Of a DNA stretch of 64,000 bases, positions 34,837 to 44,609 are shown piece by piece. Under the pieces are notes generated by a model. The model was given only the letters and a program-made list of their open reading frames with translations. It was not told where the DNA came from and did no database searches. Each line of letters begins with the position of its first letter. Position 1 is the stretch's first letter. Source of the DNA: Myxococcus stipitatus (GTDB lineage: Bacteria; Myxococcota; Myxococcia; Myxococcales; Myxococcaceae); assembly GCF_038561935.1 (NCBI RefSeq), contig NZ_CP102770.1:1860001-1924000 (forward strand), in the 5' to 3' direction. The position numbers were made by a program, and so were the translations under genes.

Positions 34837-36144
34837 TCACCCCGAATCCTTGCTCGCGTGCAGCCCGTACTTCTTGAGCAGCTTGCGCACATAGAGCCGC
34901 GCGAGGCCCGCTTCACGTGAGGCCCGTGAGATGTTGCCCTCGCAGCGCTCCAGCAGGTTCTTGAGATAGTCGCGCTCGAAGCCATCGATGAGGCGCTCCT
35001 TGGCCTCCTTGAAGGGCATCTCCAGCTCGGCGCTGGTGAAGCGCGCCCGCTCCGAGGCAGACATCTCTGGCAGCGCCTGCTCTCCCAGGTTCACCACGCG
35101 CTGGACCACGTTGCGCAGCTCGCGCACGTTGCCAGGCCACGGGTACTGCTCCAGCAAGGCCCGCGTCTGCTCGGACAGCGCGCTGGGGGGCCGGCCCAGC
35201 CGCTCCAGCATCGTGTCCACCAGCAGCGGGATGTCCTCGGGGCGCTCGCGCAGCGGCGGCAGCGTCACCCGCAGCACCGCGAGCCGGTGGAATAGATCTT
35301 CGCGGAACCGGCCCGCCTTGACGTCCGCTTCCAGGTCCCTGTGCGTCGCCGCCACCACCCGCACGTTCACGGTGCGGTACTCGTTGGCGCCCACCCGCTT
35401 CACCTGGCGCCCCTCCAGCACTCGCAGCAGGCGCGGCTGGAACTCCAGCGGCAGCTCCCCCACCTCGTCGAGGAAGACGGTGCCTCCATCCGCCTGCTCG
35501 AAGGCCCCAGGCCGCTCCGAGTGGGCTCCCGTGAACGCGCCCTTCACGTGGCCGAAGAGCTCGGACTCCACCAGCGAGGGGGTGATGCCCGCGACATCCA
35601 CGATGCTGAACGGCCCCCGGCTGCGCGGGCTGGCCGCGTGGATGCCCGCCGCGCACAGCTCCTTGCCCGTCCCCGTCTCGCCTTGGATGAGGACGTCCAC
35701 GTCCCCCGGCGCCAGCCGCTGCAGCAGCGTGAAGACCTCACGCATCCTCCGGCTGCCCCCCACCAGCCCCCCGAACCGGGTGTCCGACGAGAGCGGGATG
35801 ATGTGCTCGCGCACCTCATTGGGCACGACCTTCAGCTCGGTGGCGCCCAGCCTGACGATGGCGCCCATGCGCAGCTCCAGCTCCCGGAAGCGCATGCGTT
35901 CGCAGAACGAGCCGTTGCGAGACCCCAGGTCCCGCGCCAGCACCCGATCCTCCCTCACCTCCAGGGACAAGTGCTGCCGGGAGACGGTCCGGTCGTTCAG
36001 GACGATGTCACACGCTGGATCCGTCCCCAGCCGGTAGCTCCGGACCTGGAGCGAGAAGCTGCGGCCCGCGTCGCTCCCCGACAGGATGACGAGCTTCCTT
36101 CGAAGCATGGGCAGCAGGACCTCCGGATCGGGGGTCGTGCTCAT
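34837..36144 (-). CDS. FHA-domain sigma-54-dependent transcriptional activator
   Basis: 435 residues from the ATG at 36144 (a GTG at 36183 is possible). An N-terminal FHA domain (about 35-105) has the phosphothreonine-binding pattern YRLG, SRQHLSLEV and GSRNGSF. The central AAA+ domain has GETGTGKE (155-162), GAFTGA (202-207) that contacts sigma-54, and FLDEVGE (224-230). The C-terminus is a Fis-type helix-turn-helix (GNISRASREAGLARLYVRKL). Such proteins bind phosphorylated Ser/Thr kinase targets. It lies downstream of the exported-protein operon, with a TPR kinase at the other end of that operon, which suggests a kinase-activator pair. Confidence 0.92.
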   Translation of the reverse strand: MSTTPDPEVLLPMLRRKLVILSGSDAGRSFSLQVRSYRLGTDPACDIVLNDRTVSRQHLSLEVREDRVLARDLGSRNGSFCERMRFRELELRMGAIVRLGATELKVVPNEVREHIIPLSSDTRFGGLVGGSRRMREVFTLLQRLAPGDVDVLIQGETGTGKELCAAGIHAASPRSRGPFSIVDVAGITPSLVESELFGHVKGAFTGAHSERPGAFEQADGGTVFLDEVGELPLEFQPRLLRVLEGRQVKRVGANEYRTVNVRVVAATHRDLEADVKAGRFREDLFHRLAVLRVTLPPLRERPEDIPLLVDTMLERLGRPPSALSEQTRALLEQYPWPGNVRELRNVVQRVVNLGEQALPEMSASERARFTSAELEMPFKEAKERLIDGFERDYLKNLLERCEGNISRASREAGLARLYVRKLLKKYGLHASKDSG

Positions 36145-36314
36145 CGTCGACGACGGGCTCTTGTCATCCGGGGCCGGAACCACTGGTAGTGGGGGACGCT
36201 ACCACCCGGAGCCGACCCAAGAAAACATCCCCCAAGCTGAAATCCCAGTTTTGCGAGGGTCGTCTCCTGGCTCGCCCGACGGCGCGGCGAGCCCGGAGCG
36301 CCTCCGTCGGAGCC

Positions 36315-38930
36315 TCAGCGAAGGCCCATGCCGACGCCACCTCCCCCGGGGGCGACGATGCTCCCATCACCTGGGAGGTTCGTCACCTGCACCGGCGTCG
36401 GGCGCTGGGTGGTCGTCCCATCGCCGAGCTGGCCGGTGGCGTTGTAGCCGCAGGCCCGGACGAAGGCGTCCTTGCGCAACCCCATCATGTGGTTGACGCC
36501 CGAGGAGAGGTCCACGACGGAGTTCAGGAGCGTCACGGTGGGGGAGCTGCGCGAGGTCGTCGTCCCATCTCCGAGCTGGCCGTTGGGGTTGTAGCCAAAG
36601 GCCCACACCGTGCCGTCCCGCTTCAACACCGCCGTCGAGTAACCCCCCGCGGCGAGCGCGATGACATTGGTGAGGCCGGGGACCTGCACCGGCGAGTAGC
36701 GCAGGGTGGTCGTCGCATCGCCGAGCTGGCCGGAGGAGTTGTAACCCCACGTCCACACCTGGCCGCTCGTCATCAGCGCCACCGTGTGGTAGCCGCCCGC
36801 GGCGATGGCGATGGCATGACCGAGTCCGGAGACCTGCACCGGCACGGACTGGTTGGTGGTCGTCCCGAGGCCCAACTGCCCTTGGGGGCCGTAACCCCAG
36901 ACCCACAGGGTGCCATCCGCCTTCACCGCCACCGAGTGGAAGTGGCCCGCGGCGATGGAGATGACATTCTCGAGGGACGGCACCTGCACCGGCGAGGAGC
37001 GATGGGTGAAGGTCCCGTCTCCGAGCTGGCCGTAGAGGTTGGAGCCCCAGGCCCACACGGTGCCATCCGCCTTCAGCGCCATCGTGTGCGTGGATCCCGC
37101 GGAGATGGCGGTGACGCCATCCAGCTCCGGCACGGACTGCGGTGTGAGCTGGGTGGCGGTCGTCCCGTTGCCGAGCTGGCCATAGACGTTGTAGCCCCAG
37201 GCGGCCACGGTGCCGTCCGCGCTCAGCGCCACCGTGTGGTTGACCCCCGCCGCCACGTCGATGACGCCGCTCAGGCCCGGGAGCTGCGTGGGCGTGACGC
37301 CCTGGGTGGTCGTCCCGTTGCCCAGCTGGCCATAGGCATTGGAGCCCCAGGTCCATACCGTCCCGCCGGCCCCCAGGGCCACCGAGTGCCCATTGCCGCC
37401 AGCGGTCTTCACGATTCCGCTGACCACGACGGCCGTGGGGGAGGTGCGCTGGGTGGTGGTCCCATCACCGAGCTCGCCGTTGGCGTTGTAGCCCCACGCG
37501 AACAGGGTGTGCACCTGGGCCATGTTCACCTTCTTCCGCTCGGCCACGGAGGAGTAATAGCCCGCACCGAACGAGCGCACCCCCGTGAGCGGGACCTGCA
37601 CCGGCACGGAGCTGCTGGTGGTGTTCCCGGTGCCCAGCGCGCCGTAGAAGTTGTCGCCCCAGGCATACAAGGTTCCATCCTGCCGCTTGGCCAGCGTGTG
37701 GTAACCGCCCGCGTCAATCTCGACGGCTTGGGTGAGCACCGCCACCTGCACCGGGATGGAGCTGCTGGTGGTCGTCCCGTTGCCCAGCTGGCCCGCGCTG
37801 TTGTAGCCCCAGCCCCACGCCGTGCCGTCCCACTTCAGGGCGACCGTGTGGACGACGCCTCCAGAGAGCGCGCGGACGCCGGTGAGGCTCGCCACCAGCA
37901 CGGGCCTCAACCTGTTGAGGGTGGTCCCATCCCCGAGCTGTCCATAGGCGTTGTTCCCCCAGCTCCAGGCGCTTCCGTCCTTCTTCACCGCCAACGTGTG
38001 CCACAAGCCCGCGGCGATGCTGGTGACACCGCTGAGGTTGGGCACCTGGATGGGGGAGGCGCTGTGGGTGGTGGTCCCATCCCCGAGCTCTCCCGATGAG
38101 TTGATGCCCCAGGTCCACACGGTCCCATCCGCCTTCAGCGCCACCGTCCGCGAGCCGGCGGCCGCCACCGCGACGACATCGCTCAGCTCCGGCACCTGCA
38201 GCGGCACCGCGCGCATCGTGGTGGTGCCGTCTCCGAGCTGGCCGTAGGAGTTGGCGCCCCACGTCCACACGCTCCCGTCCTCCGTCACCGCCACCGAGTG
38301 TTCGGCTCCGGCCGAAGCGGAGACGACATGGCGCAGGCCCCTCACCCGCGTCGGCGCGTTGCGCTGGGTCCGCTGCCCATTGCCCAACTGGCCGGAGGGG
38401 TTGTTGCCCCAGGCCCACACGTTGCCGTCCGACTTCACCTCCAGCGTGTGGGAGACGCCCGGGTTCACGCTCGGGCAGAACTGGACGAAGTTGCGGAGCA
38501 CCTCCCGGGAGATGCCGCATTTGGCGCGGTTGCCATTGCTGTCGATGATCATGGGGGAGGCCTTCACCACGAAGGAATGCACCCCACAGCCGAGCCCGGC
38601 CGCGGCCTCGCTGAAGAACCACTCTCCCTGCTCGCCCACGCGCTCATCGAAGCCGTGGTCCGCGCCGTCCACGGAGTACTCCAGGTACACCGCGTTGGCG
38701 CCGTTGCCCACCACCCAGGAGCCTGCTCCCGCCAGCTCTCCCGCGAAGGAACTCACCCCCTCCACCTCGAGCGAGTCGAAGCTCACTCCCACGCACAGCG
38801 CCGACTCCTGGGTGGCCAGCGTCTCTTCCGACACGCGCGCGTCCTCGCCGGCGGGCACACCACACGCCACCACGAGCGCAAGGGTCGACGTCCACAACAC
38901 GTTCCAGCGCTTCATCGCTTGTGTCTTCAT
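36315..38930 (-). CDS. RCC1-repeat lipoprotein (14 repeats)
   Basis: 871 residues. The ATG at 38930 overlaps the stop codon of the protease gene (TGATG). The signal has lipobox ALVVAC. Residues about 30-150 form a separate Cys-containing domain. Then there are 14 RCC1 units, each with W-G-x-N-x-x-G-Q-L-G-D-G (for example TWGANSYGQLGDG and AWGYNVYGQLGNG), enough for two seven-bladed propellers. RCC1-type propellers bind proteins or carbohydrates. It should sit on the cell surface or be released. Last gene of the six-gene operon. Confidence 0.88.
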   Translation of the reverse strand: MKTQAMKRWNVLWTSTLALVVACGVPAGEDARVSEETLATQESALCVGVSFDSLEVEGVSSFAGELAGAGSWVVGNGANAVYLEYSVDGADHGFDERVGEQGEWFFSEAAAGLGCGVHSFVVKASPMIIDSNGNRAKCGISREVLRNFVQFCPSVNPGVSHTLEVKSDGNVWAWGNNPSGQLGNGQRTQRNAPTRVRGLRHVVSASAGAEHSVAVTEDGSVWTWGANSYGQLGDGTTTMRAVPLQVPELSDVVAVAAAGSRTVALKADGTVWTWGINSSGELGDGTTTHSASPIQVPNLSGVTSIAAGLWHTLAVKKDGSAWSWGNNAYGQLGDGTTLNRLRPVLVASLTGVRALSGGVVHTVALKWDGTAWGWGYNSAGQLGNGTTTSSSIPVQVAVLTQAVEIDAGGYHTLAKRQDGTLYAWGDNFYGALGTGNTTSSSVPVQVPLTGVRSFGAGYYSSVAERKKVNMAQVHTLFAWGYNANGELGDGTTTQRTSPTAVVVSGIVKTAGGNGHSVALGAGGTVWTWGSNAYGQLGNGTTTQGVTPTQLPGLSGVIDVAAGVNHTVALSADGTVAAWGYNVYGQLGNGTTATQLTPQSVPELDGVTAISAGSTHTMALKADGTVWAWGSNLYGQLGDGTFTHRSSPVQVPSLENVISIAAGHFHSVAVKADGTLWVWGYGPQGQLGLGTTTNQSVPVQVSGLGHAIAIAAGGYHTVALMTSGQVWTWGYNSSGQLGDATTTLRYSPVQVPGLTNVIALAAGGYSTAVLKRDGTVWAFGYNPNGQLGDGTTTSRSSPTVTLLNSVVDLSSGVNHMMGLRKDAFVRACGYNATGQLGDGTTTQRPTPVQVTNLPGDGSIVAPGGGGVGMGLR

Positions 38931-40462
38931 CAGTATTGGCCCTTCAAGGTGGTGGTGTAGGAGGAGAAGGCTCCCAGTTGGATGAGCCAGGTGCCCCCCG
39001 CGGGGTTGTTCACCACGCAGGTCTCGTTGTTGCCCTTGCGCAGCGGGCGGCACTGGTAGGCGTGCAGCTCCGGGAACTGGCCGTGGCGGATGTAGAGGTC
39101 CGCGTCCCCGCTGCCCCCGGAGAGGGAGAACGTCACCGAGGGCCGGCCCGCGGGAACTTCCAGCTTGAAGTTCCGCCGGCTACCCGTGACGTCGGACACG
39201 CTCACGCCCGCGCCGTTGACGAGGGGCGTGGCGTGAGGGCGCTTGTACAGCAACAGGTTGGGTGAGCTCGTGTCACCGAAGTCCAGCTCCACCTGCCCCA
39301 CGCTCGCGTCATCCAGCAGTCGCGCGGGGATGTCGGCGGGAGCGACGCCGTTGGCCAGCATGACGGCCGCAACGCCGCTCACGTGTGGCGCGGCGAAGGA
39401 GGTCCCCTCGAGCGGGAAGAAGGTCGAGTCCGTGTCACTGGTCGAGCTCGCGGAGCGGAGGTTCGCGCCCGGAGCCCAGAGGTCCAGACACGCCCCCTTG
39501 TTGGACGAGTTGGTGACGCCCACCCAGCGCGAATGTCCCTCGTCGATCGCGCCCACCGTGATGATGCGCGTCCGGAAGGGGTGGACCGCATCCGGCTGGA
39601 GGCGGGCCGGCGAACAGCCGCAGGCGTCGAGGTTCGCGTTGCCCGCCGCGACCACCACGACGAGCCCGGGGTTCATCGCGACGACATCCACGGCGGCATC
39701 GATCTCCGGGTCCTCGCTCGAGGTGGTGAAGCTCAGGTTGACGATGGCCGGCGTGACGGCGTTGTTCGCCACCCACTCCAGCGCCGTCACCAGGCGATCC
39801 ACGGTCGTCCCGAACTCGTTGAACGCCTTCACCATGCGAAGGTTGACCTTCTTGGCGACGCCGTGCGTCTTGCCCCCGATGATCCCCGCGACGGCGGTGC
39901 CATGCCCGGTGACGTCATCTCCGGTCTGGCCGGGGACGGCGTTGAACACGACCTGAGCGCGCCCCTCGAACTCCAGGTGTGACGCCCGGATGCCCGAGTC
40001 GATGACGTAGACGTTGATGCCCGTCGCGTCCTCGGCGAAGTAGCTGTTGTCCAGCGGGCGGGCCTCCTGGTCGATCCGATCCAGGTTCCAGTCCGCGGGG
40101 CTCTGGATGCCCGAGGGCTGGACGATGCCATTCTCCCGGACGTGGTCCACCTGAGGCTCCTCGGCGAGCGCCTGGGCCTGCTCCTCGCTGGCGGAGACGA
40201 GGAAACCACGGAAGGCGGTCTCGTGGGTGGTGAGGACGCGCGCGCCGTACTTCCTGGCCAGCGCACCCGCCTTCGCCGCCATGCTCGACAGACCGCGCCC
40301 CGGCTTCTCCTTCAGCACCACCAGGTACTCGCCCGTCACGGGGGTGTCGGCCCGCATCAACCGGCCCGGCCCTGACTGCTGAGGCGGCGCGGCGAGCACC
40401 CCCACCGAGGCCAGGACGAGGCCCAGGGTGATCCACCTGCTCAAGCTCTTCACGCTTCGCAT
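38930..40462 (-). CDS. subtilisin-family (S8) serine protease, secreted
   Basis: 510 residues. Signal peptide, then an inhibitor-I9 propeptide (EYLVVLKEKPGRGLSSMAAK to VDHVRENGIVQ), then the catalytic domain: Asp155 in VYVIDSGI, His187 in TGHGTAVAG, Asn275 in AAGNANLDACGC and Ser355 in GTSFAAPH. A C-terminal PPC-like beta domain (about 410-510) ends LGAFSSYTTTLKGQY. The order matches aqualysin/proteinase K-type extracellular proteases, which process themselves. AGGGAGAG precedes the ATG. It is translationally coupled to the RCC1 gene, so it may process that protein or the Hint protein of the same operon. Confidence 0.93.
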   Translation of the reverse strand: MRSVKSLSRWITLGLVLASVGVLAAPPQQSGPGRLMRADTPVTGEYLVVLKEKPGRGLSSMAAKAGALARKYGARVLTTHETAFRGFLVSASEEQAQALAEEPQVDHVRENGIVQPSGIQSPADWNLDRIDQEARPLDNSYFAEDATGINVYVIDSGIRASHLEFEGRAQVVFNAVPGQTGDDVTGHGTAVAGIIGGKTHGVAKKVNLRMVKAFNEFGTTVDRLVTALEWVANNAVTPAIVNLSFTTSSEDPEIDAAVDVVAMNPGLVVVVAAGNANLDACGCSPARLQPDAVHPFRTRIITVGAIDEGHSRWVGVTNSSNKGACLDLWAPGANLRSASSTSDTDSTFFPLEGTSFAAPHVSGVAAVMLANGVAPADIPARLLDDASVGQVELDFGDTSSPNLLLYKRPHATPLVNGAGVSVSDVTGSRRNFKLEVPAGRPSVTFSLSGGSGDADLYIRHGQFPELHAYQCRPLRKGNNETCVVNNPAGGTWLIQLGAFSSYTTTLKGQY

Positions 40463-40502
40463 CTGCTCTCCCTTTCAACCGATGAGTTGGCGGCGCGGCC
40501 CA

Positions 40503-41294
40503 TCAGGGCGTCACGCCCCGGCGCGCCTGTGCTTGGACGCTCAGCTCCCGCTCCTTCACCAGGCGACGCTGGTGGCGCGCGGCGAAGTGCCGCACCAGCT
40601 TCTCGAGCGGCGTCCCCTTCGCGGCTTCGACCAGGGCACTCGCTCTCGCGGGCTCCTGGTCCGCGAGGATTTCGAAGAGCTCCATCCGGGTCGCGGCCAT
40701 CGAGCGCCTGGCGTCCGGCGACAGCTCCGCGGTGAACGAGTCCTCCAGGATGATGCGCTCGACCGTGGACACCAGCTGCGCGCGCGCCGGGTTCTGCCTC
40801 CAGGCCAGCGCCTCGCGCAGGTAGTCGATCCGCATCAGGCGCTTGAAGCTGGACGCCAGCGTCTCCTCGGCCTCCGTCGAGGTGCTCAGCGCCCGGCGCA
40901 GCTGCTCATGCAGCCGCGTGTCGGCGAGCAGCGCCTCGTAGTCCTCTCGGCTGTTGGAATCGAGGAGGACATGCTCACGGAAGGAGTCGAACCGAGCCAG
41001 CTCCGGCTCCGTCTTGAAGATCTCCGCCTTCACCCGGTCGGTGGTGGTGGTGAACTCGCCGGGCTCCTCGTCGTCCCCCGGGGCCGCCGGCGCCGGTGCC
41101 GCGGACAGGGAGGACGGGCGAGGCGCGGGGGTGGGCTCCAGCGCGGTGTCACGAGCCCGCGGCGTGGGGGCGGGAGAGACCTGCGCCGGAGCCGTCGTCA
41201 CGGGGGCCGCGTCCTCCGCCCCGTCGAGCGCCGAGGCGATGAGCACGAGCCCCGCGAGCCCCGCGGCGACGAACGGGTAGAGAGGGCGCTTCAT
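40503..41294 (-). CDS. exported hypothetical protein of the Hint/RCC1 operon
   Basis: 263 residues. A signal peptide or membrane anchor (PFVAAGLAGLVLIASAL) is followed by a Pro/Ala/Thr-rich linker to about residue 75 and an all-helical C-terminal domain (FDSFREHVLLDSNSREDYEA, ARAQLVSTVERIILEDSFTA). Its ATG overlaps the end of the Hint gene (41291-41294), so the two are translationally coupled. No family recognised; coupling and shared export suggest a partner or inhibitor of the neighbouring proteins. Confidence 0.7.
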   Translation of the reverse strand: MKRPLYPFVAAGLAGLVLIASALDGAEDAAPVTTAPAQVSPAPTPRARDTALEPTPAPRPSSLSAAPAPAAPGDDEEPGEFTTTTDRVKAEIFKTEPELARFDSFREHVLLDSNSREDYEALLADTRLHEQLRRALSTSTEAEETLASSFKRLMRIDYLREALAWRQNPARAQLVSTVERIILEDSFTAELSPDARRSMAATRMELFEILADQEPARASALVEAAKGTPLEKLVRHFAARHQRRLVKERELSVQAQARRGVTP

Positions 41295-42400
41295 GGGCTC
41301 TCCACCTGGGGGAGCACGTCGGCGGGAATGCTCCGGTAGAGGATGAGGCGGTTGAGGTAGCCCACCTCGTCGTTCTGGAACCGCACGGAGCCCACCAGGT
41401 AGCCCTGGGCCACGAGGATGTTGGACACCCGGTCTGTCGTCACCGGCGCGAGGTTGTAGACCTTGCCGAAGAAGGGGGTCTTCTGGATGTCCACGATGGA
41501 ATCCAGGGTGCCGTCGGCCTTCACCAGCGCGTCGCCCACCTTGAGGGTCTGCGCCTGCACGAGGCGGCCCTCGCCGGTGATGACCGGGTGCTCGAGGGTG
41601 AGGCGCAGCTGTCCGCCAGACCGGGCGGTGATGACAACGAGCGTGTGCTCCGCGTCCCGGAGCTCTCGCGTGTAGCTGTAGGTGAGGTTCGGCTGGAGCT
41701 GGAGCGCATCGAGCGTGGAGTCCGGCGTCAGCGTCATCAGGTCCTCACGCAGCGCCTCCATCGCCTCACGGATGGGGAAGGCGCCGTCGGCGAAGAGGAC
41801 CTTCTGCTCGGCGGTGTAGCAGGCCGACTCGCAGTAGCCGTTCACATAGAAGGGGGTGAAGGCCGGCTCGGTGCTCTCCTTGTCGCGATAGAGCCTGCAG
41901 TTCGCCAGGTCCTTGTGAGGGAAGAGCTGGCGGTTGTCCCCATCGGCGATGTCGGGCGTCGTGCCGAAGGTGGGGTAGAGCGGGCGTCCCTTCCTCCGCC
42001 ACGAGTCGCGTGACCACTGCAGGTAGCCGTCGGTGTCCAACGCCTGGGAGGTGGGGCCCGAGTTATAGAGCGCGAACATGACCGCGCTGTTCACCTGGAA
42101 GCTCGAGCCCGTGAACGAGCCCTCTCCCACCGAGTTCCGCTCCAGGTCCGACTCCAGGTAGTCCTTCAGCGTTCCTCCGCTCGCGGAGCTCAGGCCCGTG
42201 TTGAACGCGGCCCCCGGGTGCCCGACGTTCTGGTTCAGCGCGCACTTGCGAGCCCACTCGACGCGCTGCTTCGCCGCCTCACTCGTCGACAGGTTGTCGA
42301 CGGTGCATCGGCCCAGCAGGAGCGGCTGCGCCCGCACCTGTGCTGGCAACACCATCGCCACCATCACCAGGGCCATGGCCCCCCAGATTCTTCGCGACAT
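41291..42400 (-). CDS. exported protein with Hint (hedgehog/intein) domain
   Basis: 369 residues from the ATG at 42400, chosen for AAGGA 7 nt upstream; an ATG at 42421 adds seven residues. Signal peptide ends near VRAQP. From here residues are counted from the ATG at 42421. A Cys-containing N-terminal region (about 35-195) is followed by a Hint domain of about 150 residues: it starts at Cys201 (SACYTAEQKVLFADG), has block-B-like TLEHPVITGEG (275-285) and LKVGDALV, and ends VYNLAPVTTDRVSNILVAQG then YLVGS, the hedgehog-type end. Hint domains cleave the peptide bond before their first Cys. Expected result: release of the N-terminal part, or its transfer to an acceptor, outside the cell. Confidence 0.8.
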   Translation of the reverse strand: MSRRIWGAMALVMVAMVLPAQVRAQPLLLGRCTVDNLSTSEAAKQRVEWARKCALNQNVGHPGAAFNTGLSSASGGTLKDYLESDLERNSVGEGSFTGSSFQVNSAVMFALYNSGPTSQALDTDGYLQWSRDSWRRKGRPLYPTFGTTPDIADGDNRQLFPHKDLANCRLYRDKESTEPAFTPFYVNGYCESACYTAEQKVLFADGAFPIREAMEALREDLMTLTPDSTLDALQLQPNLTYSYTRELRDAEHTLVVITARSGGQLRLTLEHPVITGEGRLVQAQTLKVGDALVKADGTLDSIVDIQKTPFFGKVYNLAPVTTDRVSNILVAQGYLVGSVRFQNDEVGYLNRLILYRSIPADVLPQVESP

Positions 42401-42458
42401 GGAATGTCCTTGCTTGTTCATGCCGCGCCATGCGGCGCGGAAAGCCGGTGAGTGTTCG

Positions 42459-44444
42459 TTACGGCGTGGGGCTGCGCGTCGCGGGCGTGTTGACGAAGAC
42501 CGCTGCCGCCCGCCGGAGGTCCGGGCTCGCGTCGTGTTGGCTGGCCCAGGCCAACAAGGGCAGGGCCTCGGGCACCAGGGCCCGCTGCTCGCCGAGCAGG
42601 TGGATCACCTCGTTCCTCACCCCGTCCGCGGGGTCCATGCGCAGCGCCTGCGCCAGGGCGGGGAGCAGGGGCGCCAGGGGCCGGAAGTTGCTGGCGAAGA
42701 CGGCGGCCTGGCGGACCTCCGGGGCCGGGTCCTCGAGGAGATGCATCGCGAGGAGCTGGTCAGCGCGAGGGTCCTGGATGATGCGCAGCGCATTGAGCGC
42801 GGCCTGGCGCACCCGGGGATCCTGCGACTGGAGCGCGTCCTCCAGCGTGGCGAGCGCGCTCGGGGAGCGGGTGTTGCCCAGGCTGTTGAGCGCCCCCACC
42901 CGCGCCTCCGGGGTGGAGGCGGAGCGATAGCCTCGGGTGAGCTCGCCGACCAGGTCCTCCGCGCCCTTGGGGTCGGTGTCGGTCAGCTGGGCCGCGGCGT
43001 TGCCGAGCGCCAGCGTAGCCGTGTCGCGCATCATCCCGTCCTCTTCTCCCGCCACGCCGCGAAGGGCCTCGATGCCCGCGGACGTGGGGTCCTTCGCCAC
43101 GCCCAGCGCGGCCACCGAGTCCATGCGGATGTCCTGGGGGATGGAGCGATCTCCCGTGACCTCCGCCAGGGCCTGAATGGCCTCGCGGGTGCTGGCCGCA
43201 GAGAGCGCGCCGAGCAAGGGGCTGGCCGCGAGTGGATCCATCCCCGCGCGGAGGATGGCGGGGACCTTCGCGGCCTCGGAGGGGTGGAGCATGAAGAGCG
43301 CGCGCAGCCGCTCCAGGGCGATGGAGCGCACCTCGTCACGAGCCGTGGGCTCCGCCGGGAGCGCGTGCAGCTCCTTGATAAGCGTGTCGAAGTTCTTGCC
43401 GCCCAGCACCTGGCGGTACTGGTCCATCGGGTCCTGCTCCATGCCCTGGAAGGCGGACATGGCGGCGGAGCTCAGCGAGGCCCGGCGCGCCAGGAATGCG
43501 CCAATCAACGTCGGGTCCACGCGGCGCTCCAACAGGCTCAGGCTCAGAGAGGACTCATAGGTGGTGGGGGACATGGTCTGGCCCGCCTCCACCTCCACCC
43601 GCTCCTGGGCATCGAGCGAGCTCGTCCAGAGCTCCTGCTCCAGCGCGAAGGTGCTTCGGGCGCTCACGTCGATGCGGACCTGCCCGCCCAGCGGCTCGAG
43701 CCCCTGAGGGAAGGCCACGTGGGAGTAGGACAGCTTGCGCTTCTCGAAGCGACCCGCCTCCAGGCGCTGATACCCGGCGCTGTACCGCCCCGTGGTGTCG
43801 AACTCCTCCGCCGTCCAGGTGGCGCCCGGTGCTCCGACCACGACGAACTGGGAGCTCGCCACGATGGACCGGAGGATGCCTCGCACGAGCGGGTCTGCCG
43901 CCTGCTCGAAGTGCGTGAGCGTCACCCGACCGCTCGTGTCGTGCGTGAGGAAGAAGGGGAGCTGCAACGCCGTGGCGAGGTTCTGCTGGACGTCGGGGGC
44001 GACAGGGCCATTGTCGCCGACCTCCACCGTCAGCGAGGAGAGCCGCAGGCTCACCCGCGCGTCGACGCGCTCGGCCTCCGCGGAGACGACCCCCACGGTC
44101 CACTCGCCCCGGAGGATGAACCGCATGCCGGGCAGCGCCTGCGCGCCAGGCTGGGTGGGGCGGAAGGAGATCTTCTGCTCGGCGTTCAGCGCGTAGCGGT
44201 AGAGCGCCCCGGGGATCCACGCCCGCGTCCCCGCCAAGGGCCTGGGAGACACGCCCTGGGCCTGCGTCGACAGGCCCGCCACCGCGGGAGCGGCCTGGGG
44301 GGACCGCGACGTCTCCGAGGGGGCCACCGCGGCGGACCGGGATGCCCACCCCCAGAGCCCCAGCAGGCTCACGAGGAGGAGGGGGAGCCCCACCCCGAGG
44401 ACCTTGCTGAAGGGCTTGCCGCCCACGTTCACCGACTTCCGCAT
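42459..44444 (-). CDS. membrane-anchored HEAT-repeat protein
   Basis: 661 residues. One N-terminal hydrophobic segment (VLGVGLPLLLVSLLGLWGWA) precedes a beta-rich region (about 75-290; GALYRYALNAEQKISF and later paired strands) and a long alpha-helical region of HEAT repeats to the end (VRQAALNALRIIQDPRADQL, MDSVAALGVAKDPTSAGIEA). The order beta-sheet region then helical superhelix is reminiscent of large lipid-transfer proteins, but I cannot confirm homology. GGGAG precedes the ATG. Second gene of the operon; exported but probably tethered. Confidence 0.7.
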   Translation of the reverse strand: MRKSVNVGGKPFSKVLGVGLPLLLVSLLGLWGWASRSAAVAPSETSRSPQAAPAVAGLSTQAQGVSPRPLAGTRAWIPGALYRYALNAEQKISFRPTQPGAQALPGMRFILRGEWTVGVVSAEAERVDARVSLRLSSLTVEVGDNGPVAPDVQQNLATALQLPFFLTHDTSGRVTLTHFEQAADPLVRGILRSIVASSQFVVVGAPGATWTAEEFDTTGRYSAGYQRLEAGRFEKRKLSYSHVAFPQGLEPLGGQVRIDVSARSTFALEQELWTSSLDAQERVEVEAGQTMSPTTYESSLSLSLLERRVDPTLIGAFLARRASLSSAAMSAFQGMEQDPMDQYRQVLGGKNFDTLIKELHALPAEPTARDEVRSIALERLRALFMLHPSEAAKVPAILRAGMDPLAASPLLGALSAASTREAIQALAEVTGDRSIPQDIRMDSVAALGVAKDPTSAGIEALRGVAGEEDGMMRDTATLALGNAAAQLTDTDPKGAEDLVGELTRGYRSASTPEARVGALNSLGNTRSPSALATLEDALQSQDPRVRQAALNALRIIQDPRADQLLAMHLLEDPAPEVRQAAVFASNFRPLAPLLPALAQALRMDPADGVRNEVIHLLGEQRALVPEALPLLAWASQHDASPDLRRAAAVFVNTPATRSPTP

Positions 44445-44609
44445 GGGAAACTCCCGAGTCAGCGGCCTGGGCCGCTTCAGTTCTGGTTGGAAGGGCGGGC
44501 CCGGCCTCCTCGGCCGATTGCGCGGTCGAGGAGCCAGTGCCCGGTCATCCCGCCTCGCGCGCGGCCAGCGCCTCTGGGACGCGGCCGCGCGGTGGCGGGG
44601 GCAGCCCGG

